In this document: one piece after another, positions 10,589 through 19,265 of the stretch
Layout of the letters: each line of letters starts with the position of its first letter
Numbering within the stretch: the stretch's first letter is position 1
From: SAR202 cluster bacterium bin90
Lineage (GTDB): Bacteria; Chloroflexota; Dehalococcoidia; Lucifugimonadales; JADFKI01
Assembly: GCA_002238855.1 (NCBI GenBank)
Contig: MPND01000012.1
Coordinates: 1-64,000, forward strand
DNA length: 64,000 nucleotides
Direction: 5' to 3'
The notes under the pieces: model-generated
What the model saw: the letters and a program-made list of their open reading frames with translations, nothing else
What the model was told of the DNA's origin: nothing
Database searches by the model: none
Translations under genes and position numbers: made by a program

Positions 10589-11741
10589 CTACTCCAATGC
10601 CTGACCGAGGTCCGCCAGCAGGTCATCGACATTCTCGATGCCCACCGACACTCGCAGCAGGTTGTCCGGCGTCTGCGTATCGGGCCCCTCGACCGATGCG
10701 CGGTGCTCTATCAGGCTCTCAGTTCCGCCCAGGCTCGTCGCGCGCGTGAACAGCCGCAGCTTCGCCGCAATCTCCATCGCATCCTGCCTGCCACCCTCCA
10801 CCCTCCCCCCCCCCCCCCCCCGGAAGCGACACCCCCCCGCCGAAATCCGACATCTGCCTCTCAGCCACAGCGCGTTCCGCCGGCGCAGCCAGCCCCGGAT
10901 AGTGGACCGCTTCCACGCGGGGATGCTCGCTGAGGAATGATGCAACCGCACCCGCATTTTCACAGTGAGCGCGCATTCTCAGGTGCAGCGTCCGGATGCC
11001 CCGCAGCGTCAGCCAGCAGTCGAATGCCGATGGCACAGCCCCGTATGTCGCCTGCACCTGACGCACCTTGCCGAAGAACGCATCTTCACTCGCAGTTATG
11101 ACAGCACCGCCCATCACATCGCTATGCCCTGACAGGTACTTCGTGGTCGAGTGGACAACCATATCCACCCCCAGTTCGATCGGCAGCTGCAGCATCGGCG
11201 TCGCCCATGTGTTGTCGCAAACGCACAGCGCCCCCGATTCGTGCGCGATCTCTGCCGTGCGTCGTATGTCCGTAACCTTCAGCATCGGGTTCGACGGCGT
11301 CTCCACCCAGACGAAACGGGTATCAGGGCGCATCGCCTGTCGCACCTGCTCGGCATCGGTGACATCCGTGAAGGTAACCTGCAATCCCCAGCGCGCGAAC
11401 ACATCTCGCAGCAGCGCACGAGTACCGTGATAGCAATCATTGGGGGCCACCACATGATCACCCCTGGAAAGCGCCTGAAACACAGCCGCAGTCGCCGCCG
11501 ATCCCGACGAAAAAGCAGCGCACGCAGCACCGCCCTCAAGTGTCCTTAGGATTTCTTCGAGCTGCTGCCTGTTCGGATTCCCCGTCCGCGAATAGATGAA
11601 TCCGCCCGGATACTCTCCGTCAGGCGCACGCTCGAAGGTAGTGGAGGGTTGAATCGGCGCAAGTATCGCCCCCGACTCCGGGTCGATATGATGGCTCGCC
11701 CGCGCAGCAGCGGTCTCCCTGTTCACTCTGCCATGACTCAC
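10589..11741 (-). pseudogene. Cystathionine gamma-synthase / PLP-dependent trans-sulfuration enzyme, frame-disrupted at a 17-nt homopolymer
   Basis: N-terminal frame (10719-11741) has VHSTTKYLSGHSDVMGG (PLP Lys region); the C-terminal frame (from 10589) has RLFTRATSLGGTESLIEHRASVEGP...LLRVSVGIENVDDLLADL. Frames meet at poly-C 10805-10821 and a 7-C run at 10832-10838. Confidence 0.85.
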
Positions 11742-12013
11742 TGCGCCAGAAAATCGTACAGCGGCACCACACCGGTAGCCTTAGTGCCGTCGCTGAGTAT
11801 CTCATCAATGCGCATCATGGCGATGGAACTCAGCAGAGTATCTCCGCAGGTACCGCATACCTCCGCCGGCACATTATCGACAACCACTATCCGCTCATTG
11901 TGCCGCGCCGTATGCACGATAAACTGCTCTTCGTATTCGCCCTCACATCCCTGTATCGTGCAGTCCATATCCATACCCTTCAGTTGAGACACCCGAACGG
12001 TCTTGAAGTTCAT
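11738..12013 (-). CDS. YgiT-type zinc-finger protein (MqsA-like)
   Basis: VPAEVCGTCGDTLLSSIAMMRIDEIL; VPAxxCxxCG pattern plus upstream Cys. Confidence 0.65.
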   Translation of the reverse strand: MNFKTVRVSQLKGMDMDCTIQGCEGEYEEQFIVHTARHNERIVVVDNVPAEVCGTCGDTLLSSIAMMRIDEILSDGTKATGVVPLYDFLAQ

Positions 12014-12031
12014 TGGTTTGGAGCGTATATC

Positions 12032-12253
12032 TTAGGTGGCATACTGAACAATCTCCAGTTCCGTACCTGAATCCACTTCCTTTATTATGCTCTCCACACG
12101 CTCAATCACCGGATCGTCTATCAGGTATTGACCACAATTGCTGCATTGGTCAACTGGCATCTGCCTTACGATTACTATAGAGGTGCTGGACACCTTGAAA
12201 GGCATGTCCGTAACAACGGAAGCCGTCTTGCTGCCACATACCTGACACATCAT
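12032..12253 (-). CDS. YgiT-type zinc-finger protein, putative antitoxin
   Basis: CQVCG...MPVDQCSNCGQYLID; start overlaps the DUF4258 ORF stop by 4 nt (ATGA). Confidence 0.72.
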   Translation of the reverse strand: MMCQVCGSKTASVVTDMPFKVSSTSIVIVRQMPVDQCSNCGQYLIDDPVIERVESIIKEVDSGTELEIVQYAT

Positions 12254-12540
12254 ACGGTTCCCCTCCTTGTCCTCATATCGCTTTCCAATTCTACAAGGTT
12301 TGGAGAATAGGCTGTAACCACGCGAACATTATCACCTGCGACATCTGCCGCGAACAACACATGAATCACCAGACTCCTGGAACGCGAGTAAACAAGGTAG
12401 CTGGGGAGGTACTTGTCGTCAGGGTATTCTTCTATTATCTCAAACGCGTCCACGGAATCAATTATGGTTTGCCTGTCGATAGTTCTATCTAGCATCCGCA
12501 CGTCTGAGTGATACGTCCACCGCACCTTACGCTCATTCAC
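12250..12540 (-). CDS. DUF4258-like protein, putative toxin
   Basis: Small basic protein HSDVRMLDRTIDRQTIIDSVD...VVTAYSPNLVELESD; directly upstream of and overlapping YgiT-type ORF. Confidence 0.65.
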   Translation of the reverse strand: MNERKVRWTYHSDVRMLDRTIDRQTIIDSVDAFEIIEEYPDDKYLPSYLVYSRSRSLVIHVLFAADVAGDNVRVVTAYSPNLVELESDMRTRRGTV

Positions 12541-12598
12541 ACAGCGTTGAATGAACTCAAGCGGATGTTCACAGGCAGCATCTAGCCTTTATAATTCC

Positions 12599-13723
12599 TT
12601 ACAGCCCAATCCCCTCCGCCACCGTCTCCAGATGGAAGTCCGTGTCCCCGAACGCAAGCTCCGCAGCCTTCGCTCGCCGCGAGTACAGCTGCATGTTGTG
12701 CTCCTTGGTGAAGCCGATCGCACCGTGGCACTGGTGCCCAAGCGCGCAGATGCGTCTGTACGCGTCGCTCACCCAAGCCTTCGCCATCGCGACTTCCTGC
12801 GTCGCATCTTCGCCCTCTGACAATCTCCACGCCGCTTGGTAAGTGATGTAGCGCGAGCCTTCCACATCAGTCGCCATGTTCGCGCAATGGTGCTGGATCG
12901 CCTGGAACGAACCGATAGGCCTGCCGAACTGCGTCCTCTGCTTCGCGTACTCCACCGTCATGTCGAGCACCTGCTCGGCGCCGCCCACCATTTCGGCGCA
13001 CTTGCCGATTGCGCCCCATGCAAGCACCTTCTCGATCGTGTCCCAGCCGCCGTTGACTTCGCCAAGCACCGCTGAGGCAGGTACGCTGGCATTCTCGAAG
13101 GCCAGTTCAGACTGCCTGTCGGACGCGATCGTCTTCAGCAGCGTGTGATTGACGCCGTCAGTTCCCCGCGGTACCAGGAACAGCGTAACATCCCGCTCGC
13201 CCTCACCCGTGCGCGCCGCCACAACATAGGTGTCCGAAACATGCGCGTTCGGCACAAATAGCTTGACGCCGTTCAGCACCCAGCCGTCGCCGCTCTGTGT
13301 TGCGGTCATCTCCACGCCCTCGGCATCCCATCGCGCGCTAGGCTCAGTCAGCGCAAGCGTAACGATAAGCTGGCCCTCGCTGATCTGCGGTAGAAGTCCC
13401 TGCTTCTGCTCCTCGGAACCTGCATCCATTATCGCCATGCCACCCATCACAACCGTCGAAAAGAATGGCCCCGGCAGCAGCGCGCGACCCGTCTCTTCCA
13501 GCAGCACGGACAGGTCGAGGTAGCTTAGTCCCACCCCGCCATACTCTTCAGGAATGATCAGTCCCAGCCAGCCCTGCTCCGCGACCTTCTGCCACATCTC
13601 AGGCGTGTAGCCGCGCTCGTCCTCTTCCATCTCGCGCACATAAGTATCCGGGCACTCTGCCTGCAGGAACTCGCGCGCGCTGTTCCTGAGCATCTGCTGC
13701 GTTTCGTTCAGTCCAAGGTCCAT
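12599..13723 (-). CDS. Acyl-CoA dehydrogenase
   Basis: EEYGGVGLSYLDLSVLLEETGRALLPGPF, AFENASVPASAVLGE, QFGRPIGSFQAIQHHCANM. Confidence 0.9.
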   Translation of the reverse strand: MDLGLNETQQMLRNSAREFLQAECPDTYVREMEEDERGYTPEMWQKVAEQGWLGLIIPEEYGGVGLSYLDLSVLLEETGRALLPGPFFSTVVMGGMAIMDAGSEEQKQGLLPQISEGQLIVTLALTEPSARWDAEGVEMTATQSGDGWVLNGVKLFVPNAHVSDTYVVAARTGEGERDVTLFLVPRGTDGVNHTLLKTIASDRQSELAFENASVPASAVLGEVNGGWDTIEKVLAWGAIGKCAEMVGGAEQVLDMTVEYAKQRTQFGRPIGSFQAIQHHCANMATDVEGSRYITYQAAWRLSEGEDATQEVAMAKAWVSDAYRRICALGHQCHGAIGFTKEHNMQLYSRRAKAAELAFGDTDFHLETVAEGIGL

Positions 13724-13856
13724 TTATCGCGTTCCTCCGTATGTTGAGACGGCACTTCTAGGCCGCAGGTGTTGTTCGTTCTCTATGTACTTAATTCTGT
13801 GTGTTGGCTTCTGTGCATTAGAAGACATGCTGCAATTGCCAGGGAAACTGCTGAAC

Positions 13857-15026
13857 TTACCGCGGCAACTCCAGTCCCCTGGTCGCTATCACATTGCGAT
13901 TGATCTCCGACGTGCCCGCCGCGACCGTGCCGCCATGCGACCGCATCCAGCCGTTCTCTATCCGCCCCCGCAGCGGCGTCCAACTCGACTCAGGGTCAAG
14001 CTGACCGTACAGTCCCATCACCTGCATGCCCAGGCTATACAGCCGGATCATCATTTCCGTGCCGTATGCCTTGGTGATAGACGCCTCCATATTCGGAATC
14101 ATGTCCTGGCTCTGCATCCACGCCACGTTGTAGCACATCAGCCGGCAAGATTCGATCTGCACGGCCATATCCGCAATTCGCTGGCGCACTGAGACATCTT
14201 CAGACAGCGGCTTGCCGTTCCGCTCGTTCTCCTTGCAGAAGTTCACGATGTCCTCTAGCAGCCGCTTCGCCCTTGCCGGACGGTCAACTCCGGACCGTTC
14301 GAAGTCCAGCAGCGCAGCGCCCACATACCAGCCACGGTTCAGTTCGCCCACCAGGTTCTTTTTCGGCACACGCACATCCTCGAATGTTACGAGTGCGCGG
14401 TGAGCGTCCCACATCATCGGTATCTTCTCCACCGTGACGCCGGGTTGCTGCATTTCCGTCAGCAGGAAGCTGATGCCTCTGTGCTTGGGCGCGTCCGGTT
14501 CGGTGCGCGCCAGCATGAACATCCAGTCCGAGCCTGAATGCGCGCCGTTCCATATCTTCGACCCGTTGATTACGAAGTCGTCACCATCCTCGACCGCTCG
14601 CGTCTGAAGTGATGCCAGGTCCGAACCGCTGTCAGGTTCCGAGTATCCCTGCGACCAGTCTATGTCCGCCTGCGCTATGCGCGGCAGGAAGAACTGCTTC
14701 TGCTCCTCCGTGCCATACAGCATCAGAATGGGGCCGACCATGCGCACGCCGGAGTCGCCTGCCGGCACTCCCCTGTACGCCATCTCCTCGTTGAAGATCA
14801 TCTGTCGGATGTGAGGCGCTGCCTGCCCGCCGTATTCTTCGGGCCAGGCCATTGTCAGCCAGCCGTTGCCCGCAAGCTTCTTCTTGAACTCGCGAACCAG
14901 GCCGGCATCCTCCGGCTCTTCCGCGTCAACAGCGCGCTCTCGCCAGTCCCACGGCAACTCGCTTTCGACAAAATCGCCTACTTCCTCGCGAAAGGCATCG
15001 TCATCCGAGCTGAAACGGAAGTCCAT
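13857..15026 (-). CDS. Acyl-CoA dehydrogenase
   Basis: WPEEYGG, QGYSEPDSGSDLASLQTRAVEDGDDFVINGSKIW, AAGTSEINRNVIATRGL. Confidence 0.92.
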   Translation of the reverse strand: MDFRFSSDDDAFREEVGDFVESELPWDWRERAVDAEEPEDAGLVREFKKKLAGNGWLTMAWPEEYGGQAAPHIRQMIFNEEMAYRGVPAGDSGVRMVGPILMLYGTEEQKQFFLPRIAQADIDWSQGYSEPDSGSDLASLQTRAVEDGDDFVINGSKIWNGAHSGSDWMFMLARTEPDAPKHRGISFLLTEMQQPGVTVEKIPMMWDAHRALVTFEDVRVPKKNLVGELNRGWYVGAALLDFERSGVDRPARAKRLLEDIVNFCKENERNGKPLSEDVSVRQRIADMAVQIESCRLMCYNVAWMQSQDMIPNMEASITKAYGTEMMIRLYSLGMQVMGLYGQLDPESSWTPLRGRIENGWMRSHGGTVAAGTSEINRNVIATRGLELPR

Positions 15027-15093
15027 GTATTCACCTCACCGTAGCGTACTCTTTGGTATTGCCCCTTGGACGGGCACCGACTATGTGGATTGG

Positions 15094-16263
15094 CTATCTG
15101 GGCAATCCAAGTCCGCGCGTCGCGATAATGTTGCGCTGAATCTCCGATGTGCCCGCCGCGATCGTCGCGGAAACCGAAGTCATGTAACTCTGCTCGATTC
15201 GGCCCTGCATCGGCGCGTACTTCGATTCCGGCTCCAGTTGACCGTACAGCCCCAGAATTTCCATGCCCGCGCGCGCAACCGCTTGCTGCAACTCCGTGCC
15301 GAAGCTCTTGCCCATCGAGGACTCCTTGTTCGGCACAAGCCCCGCGCTCTGCATCCATGCAATCTGGTATGAAATCAGGCGGCTTATCTCGGTCTTGACC
15401 GTAAGGTCCGCGAGCTTTCGGCTGATCTTCGGATCATCAATCAGGCGCATACCGTTCCGAGTGGTATCCTTGCAGAACTGAACCAGCTCTTCAAGTGTCC
15501 GCTTCGTGCCGGCCGAATACTCCACTCCGGAGCGTTCAAAGTCCAGCAGAGTCGCGCCCACATACCAGCCGCGATTGAGTTCGCCGACAAGGTTCCTCTT
15601 CGGAACGCGCACATCGTCGAAGACGACCATGTTGAAACTATGGTTGTCCGCCATGTTTATGATCGGGCGAACTTCCACGCCCGGCTGCTTCATGTCCGCA
15701 AGCAAGAAGCTGATGCCGCGATGCTTGGGTGCATCCGGGTCGGTTCGCGTCAGCACCATCACATGGTCCGCGTGGTGCGCGTTGGAAGTCCATATCTTCG
15801 TGCCGTTGACGACAAAATCGTCACCGTCCTCGACCGCTCGTGTCTGAAGCGAAGCGAGGTCCGAGCCGGATTCAGGCTCCGAGTACCCCTGGCACCACTG
15901 CACCTCACCGCGCGCAATCGGCGGCAGGTACTCGCGCTTCTGCTCCTCCGTGCCATGGATCATTAGCGTCGGCGCAAGCATCTTCGTGCCAAACTGGTCC
16001 CGTCCGGGAGCGCGCTGGTAAGCCATCTCCTCGGCAAAGATAAGCTGCATCATGTGCGATGCGCCGCTTCCGCCGTACTCCTCAGGCCATGCCATCGTAA
16101 GCCAGCCCTTGTCCGCTAGCTTCTTCCGCATCTCCAGTTCGAAATCCCAGTCTTCGCCTTCCTCGTCCCCACCGCCCGTCCATCCGTCGGGAAGTTCTTT
16201 GCTCAGAAACTCGCGCAACTCGGCGCGAAAATTCTCTTCCTCAGCCGTGAATTTGAACTCCAT
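15094..16263 (-). CDS. Acyl-CoA dehydrogenase (close paralog of 13857-15026)
   Basis: WPEEYGG, QGYSEPESGSDLASLQTRAVEDGDDFVVNGTKIW, AAGTSEIQRNIIATRGL; same length (389 aa). Confidence 0.92.
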   Translation of the reverse strand: MEFKFTAEEENFRAELREFLSKELPDGWTGGGDEEGEDWDFELEMRKKLADKGWLTMAWPEEYGGSGASHMMQLIFAEEMAYQRAPGRDQFGTKMLAPTLMIHGTEEQKREYLPPIARGEVQWCQGYSEPESGSDLASLQTRAVEDGDDFVVNGTKIWTSNAHHADHVMVLTRTDPDAPKHRGISFLLADMKQPGVEVRPIINMADNHSFNMVVFDDVRVPKRNLVGELNRGWYVGATLLDFERSGVEYSAGTKRTLEELVQFCKDTTRNGMRLIDDPKISRKLADLTVKTEISRLISYQIAWMQSAGLVPNKESSMGKSFGTELQQAVARAGMEILGLYGQLEPESKYAPMQGRIEQSYMTSVSATIAAGTSEIQRNIIATRGLGLPR

Positions 16264-16356
16264 TAGACTGCCTCCGTTGATATTCTAGGTTCATCACTTG
16301 GCGTCGATCGGCACCGCTTGCATAGGCACCACACTTGTGGCTGACCCACTGACAGA

Positions 16357-16632
16357 CTACACGCTGCCAACAGACAGGCAGGTCACGGTGCGAACAATGC
16401 CGTTAATCGTATGAATGCGGCTCGTGACCATATCCCCGACCGAATTTAGGTCCGGCGCGACCACGACCGCGATTATGTCGTATGGACCGGTAACCGCATC
16501 GACCGTCTCGATGCCGTCGAGTGACCGCAGCGTATTCGCCACATCACGCGATTTACCCACTGAGGTCTCAATTAAAATATACGCCTTTGTTGACAATTCT
16601 CGCTCCTCCTGAATAGACGCCACGGTTCTCAT
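16357..16632 (-). CDS. Lrp/AsnC ligand-binding (RAM-like) domain protein, no HTH
   Basis: AYILIETSVGKSRDVANTLRSLDGIETVDAVTGPYDIIAVVVAPDLNSVGDMVTSRIHTINGIVRTVT. Confidence 0.78.
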   Translation of the reverse strand: MRTVASIQEERELSTKAYILIETSVGKSRDVANTLRSLDGIETVDAVTGPYDIIAVVVAPDLNSVGDMVTSRIHTINGIVRTVTCLSVGSV

Positions 16633-16757
16633 ATTCCTAGCCGATTGAGCTGCCTCACAAGAACCGTGCAGTCGCCAATTTCCGAGTAAATCGGTACGAA
16701 ATCACTCTGCATTTTATAGGGGCGCAAGAATGAGTGTCAAACAACACGCCCACAGCG

Positions 16758-16793
16758 AAAGACCCCGCCACTTACGGCGAGGTCTTTTCATAC
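16758..16793. terminator. Putative terminator hairpin
   Basis: gaaagaccccgccacttacggcgaggtcttttc: inverted repeat followed by T-rich tract. Confidence 0.5.
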
Positions 16794-16828
16794 TCTATTA
16801 CAAGCTGCCCATATCGTAGGCAGAGAAA

Positions 16829-17317
16829 TTAAAACCCGTCCCAACCGGGCAGCGCGGCCGATTGCCTGATCCACTCCACCATCTGTTCCTCGTCCAGCTT
16901 CCCCTCTCTGACATTTACCCAGCGAGCGTCCGGGTCTTTTCCCCCTTCTGGCGGCAAAGGACTGAGCGAACTGCCATTCAAGAAAGTAATCTTCACATAC
17001 TTCGCGAAACAGTGGACATTCAGGAACCACCCCAAGCCCTCAACACCGTACCAGGGCGAGTTCCACCTGACAGCCTTCTGCACACCGGGCACATTCTGCT
17101 CGACAATCTCGTCAAGCCGTCGCCCCAGTTCATACTTCCACTCCGGCATCGCCGCGATGTATGCTTGCACGGGAGCATCGCCATCCGCCTTCGCTATCTG
17201 CGGATTCCCACCCGATAGCAGCAGCACCGGATTCCCATGCACATCCGTCGCGGGCGTCCCATAAGACCTCTTCGTTGTCATCGCATTTCCTCCATTTTGC
17301 GATCCCCCACAACACAA
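16829..17317 (-). CDS. DUF1801-like (YdhG family) protein
   Basis: EWKYELGRRLDEIVEQNVPGVQKAVRWNSPWYGVEGLGWFLNVHCFAKYVKITFLNGSSL. Confidence 0.65.
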   Translation of the reverse strand: MCCGGSQNGGNAMTTKRSYGTPATDVHGNPVLLLSGGNPQIAKADGDAPVQAYIAAMPEWKYELGRRLDEIVEQNVPGVQKAVRWNSPWYGVEGLGWFLNVHCFAKYVKITFLNGSSLSPLPPEGGKDPDARWVNVREGKLDEEQMVEWIRQSAALPGWDGF

Positions 17318-17455
17318 TGCACAACCACCCCAAAATGTCAGTACATGCTACAAATCCCACCACTCCGCCGCTAGGCAGAATCAGGCACCCGCCATCCCGT
17401 TCTGAATCGCCCCGCGCCGAACAACGCACCGCCAGCCAACTCCCAGACAGATTGC

Positions 17456-18334
17456 TCACACCACAACCCTGATCTCCTGCTCGATCCGCGTATCCAGACG
17501 CATCCGCTTCGCCAGTACCCCTCTTACCAGCCAGGTAACTGAAGAAAGCTCTGTTCTCAGGCTCGGCGAATGCACCTGCCCTATCTTCAGCTGAAAGCGC
17601 CACTCCCGGGTCTCGCCGCGCCGCAGCTCTAAATCCGACTCCAGGATCACTGAGTCCTCGTGATAGTCCTCACCTACGTAGCCAAATACCTCCACCCTGA
17701 AGAGTTCAGCCCTCACCTCAGATAAGCTCATGTCCGTCAGCAACTCGGCCCGCAGGCTGCCTTCAACCGCGTCGGATGGACGAGCAATTCCCTCATTCAG
17801 AGTCAGCGTAAGAGCGCACTCTTCGTCTGCATCCTCGGCGACGACAGGGGAAGGCGATTCGTCTGCATCGGTCGCCGGGCATAAGACGGTGATCTCCTGC
17901 CTGTCATTGAAATCACGAGCGCCGGCCACATCCAGAGAAGTTCTGACCATCCAGGTGATGCCGACATCGTTCATATCCGAACTCGCACCGGCGGCCGTCG
18001 GCACCGCATCCGACGGCACCGTCCAGTCAACATCAAAAGAGCGAGGCAGCCCGCGCCGCAACCTAACATCGTCCATAATGACCTTCTCGTACCGGTTGCG
18101 GATGTGCGTCAAGCCGAGCTTCCGGGTACCGCTTCCGTATGATGACGTGCGCACATTGTCCACCCGGTCAACATAGCTCTCAACGCACAGTATCTCCACT
18201 CTCCCGCGCCGAACCTGAAACCCATCCCTCGGAACCAACGACACACGAACTTGCAAATCATCGCCGGGCCGAAACGCCGTCTCACTCAATTCCACCCGAA
18301 AGTCAGCCGCAGGCCGCCGAAAACGTGACAGCAT
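17456..18334 (-). CDS. Arrestin/Spo0M-like hypothetical protein
   Basis: ELSETAFRPGDDLQVRVSLVPRDGFQVRRGRVEILCVESY; beta-rich, Spo0M-like pattern. Weak. Confidence 0.4.
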   Translation of the reverse strand: MLSRFRRPAADFRVELSETAFRPGDDLQVRVSLVPRDGFQVRRGRVEILCVESYVDRVDNVRTSSYGSGTRKLGLTHIRNRYEKVIMDDVRLRRGLPRSFDVDWTVPSDAVPTAAGASSDMNDVGITWMVRTSLDVAGARDFNDRQEITVLCPATDADESPSPVVAEDADEECALTLTLNEGIARPSDAVEGSLRAELLTDMSLSEVRAELFRVEVFGYVGEDYHEDSVILESDLELRRGETREWRFQLKIGQVHSPSLRTELSSVTWLVRGVLAKRMRLDTRIEQEIRVVV

Positions 18335-18434
18335 CCCTTCACCTCTCGTAATCTAAGAATCTGGGCAATATCCCACATTTCCCCGCACAAACAGAAAGAC
18401 TCCGCAACATATAGCGGAGCCTCCCTATTGCCTG

Positions 18435-18695
18435 TTATAGACGGTCTATATCAGCTTCCGTCTCCACGAAGCCGATTTGCAAGTCTCCATTCGCCATATG
18501 ACGATACGCAACACACAACCCTTCGTCCTCGAACAGAATCATGTCAGACGCATGGCGGCGCTTGTACACCCCGTCAACTTCAGGATCGAATAGAATTGAA
18601 AATAATGTCGCCCAAGTAAGTATGCCATACTCTAGTAGCGCATTCTCGGCATTATTGGATAAAACCAGTTCCGGAACATGGCGGCCGCTAGTCAA
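18435..18695 (-). CDS. Small hypothetical protein
   Basis: 86 aa; overlaps the stop of the upstream 60-aa ORF by 8 nt. Confidence 0.5.
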   Translation of the reverse strand: MTSGRHVPELVLSNNAENALLEYGILTWATLFSILFDPEVDGVYKRRHASDMILFEDEGLCVAYRHMANGDLQIGFVETEADIDRL

Positions 18696-18870
18696 TATTC
18701 AACGCTCTTAGCCTACGCTTGATCTCATCAATCGGAATCCTGACACACTCACCACGCTCTATCTGCTCGAACCCCTCTTTTATCTTCGCCTGCACCGCAG
18801 GACTCTCCATTTTCTTAAATACCGCATCCCGTTCCTCTCTGGAAAGACGCCTCGGCTTCCATTCAGCCAT
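18688..18870 (-). CDS. Small hypothetical protein, paralog of 18883-19203 product
   Basis: Shares ESPAVQAKIKEGFxQIERGExVxIxxxEIKR with neighbour. Confidence 0.55.
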   Translation of the reverse strand: MAEWKPRRLSREERDAVFKKMESPAVQAKIKEGFEQIERGECVRIPIDEIKRRLRALNID

Positions 18871-18882
18871 GTGCAGCTCCTT

Positions 18883-19203
18883 TCAACCTACGTCACTAAT
18901 TGAGGAACCTGCCCTCGATGCAAGACCTATATTTCTTTTGATCTCTTCCATCGTGATTACGACATACTCCCCGCGCTCTATCTGATCGAACCCCTCTTTT
19001 ATCTTAGCTTGCACCGCCGGCGACTCGAACTTCTTGAACGCCGCGTCTAGCTCATCCTTGGAAAGGCGCTTCCTATGCCATACACTCATCTGACTTCCCT
19101 TCCATCCTGTGTCCACATATCTAACAGCGCAATAGACCGGCACTCCCAGCATGTCAACCTTGGAACGACAATACAACCCGACGTGCAGCCCCCGTCTATG
19201 CAA
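18883..19203 (-). CDS. Small hypothetical protein, paralog of 18688-18870 product
   Basis: FESPAVQAKIKEGFDQIERGEYVVITMEEIKR; real start probably at the internal Met of MSVWHRKRLSKDELD. Confidence 0.55.
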   Translation of the reverse strand: MHRRGLHVGLYCRSKVDMLGVPVYCAVRYVDTGWKGSQMSVWHRKRLSKDELDAAFKKFESPAVQAKIKEGFDQIERGEYVVITMEEIKRNIGLASRAGSSISDVG

Positions 19204-19265
19204 TCATAATAGCACGAGACGAAGGGACGAAGGCAAAACCTACCCATCCTCTCCATCGATGTCAG

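Noticed and set aside
10805-10821. Certain phase-variable switch in cystathionine gamma-synthase
   Set aside because: Sequencing or assembly error at a 17-nt homopolymer is at least as likely; reported only as a point to check.
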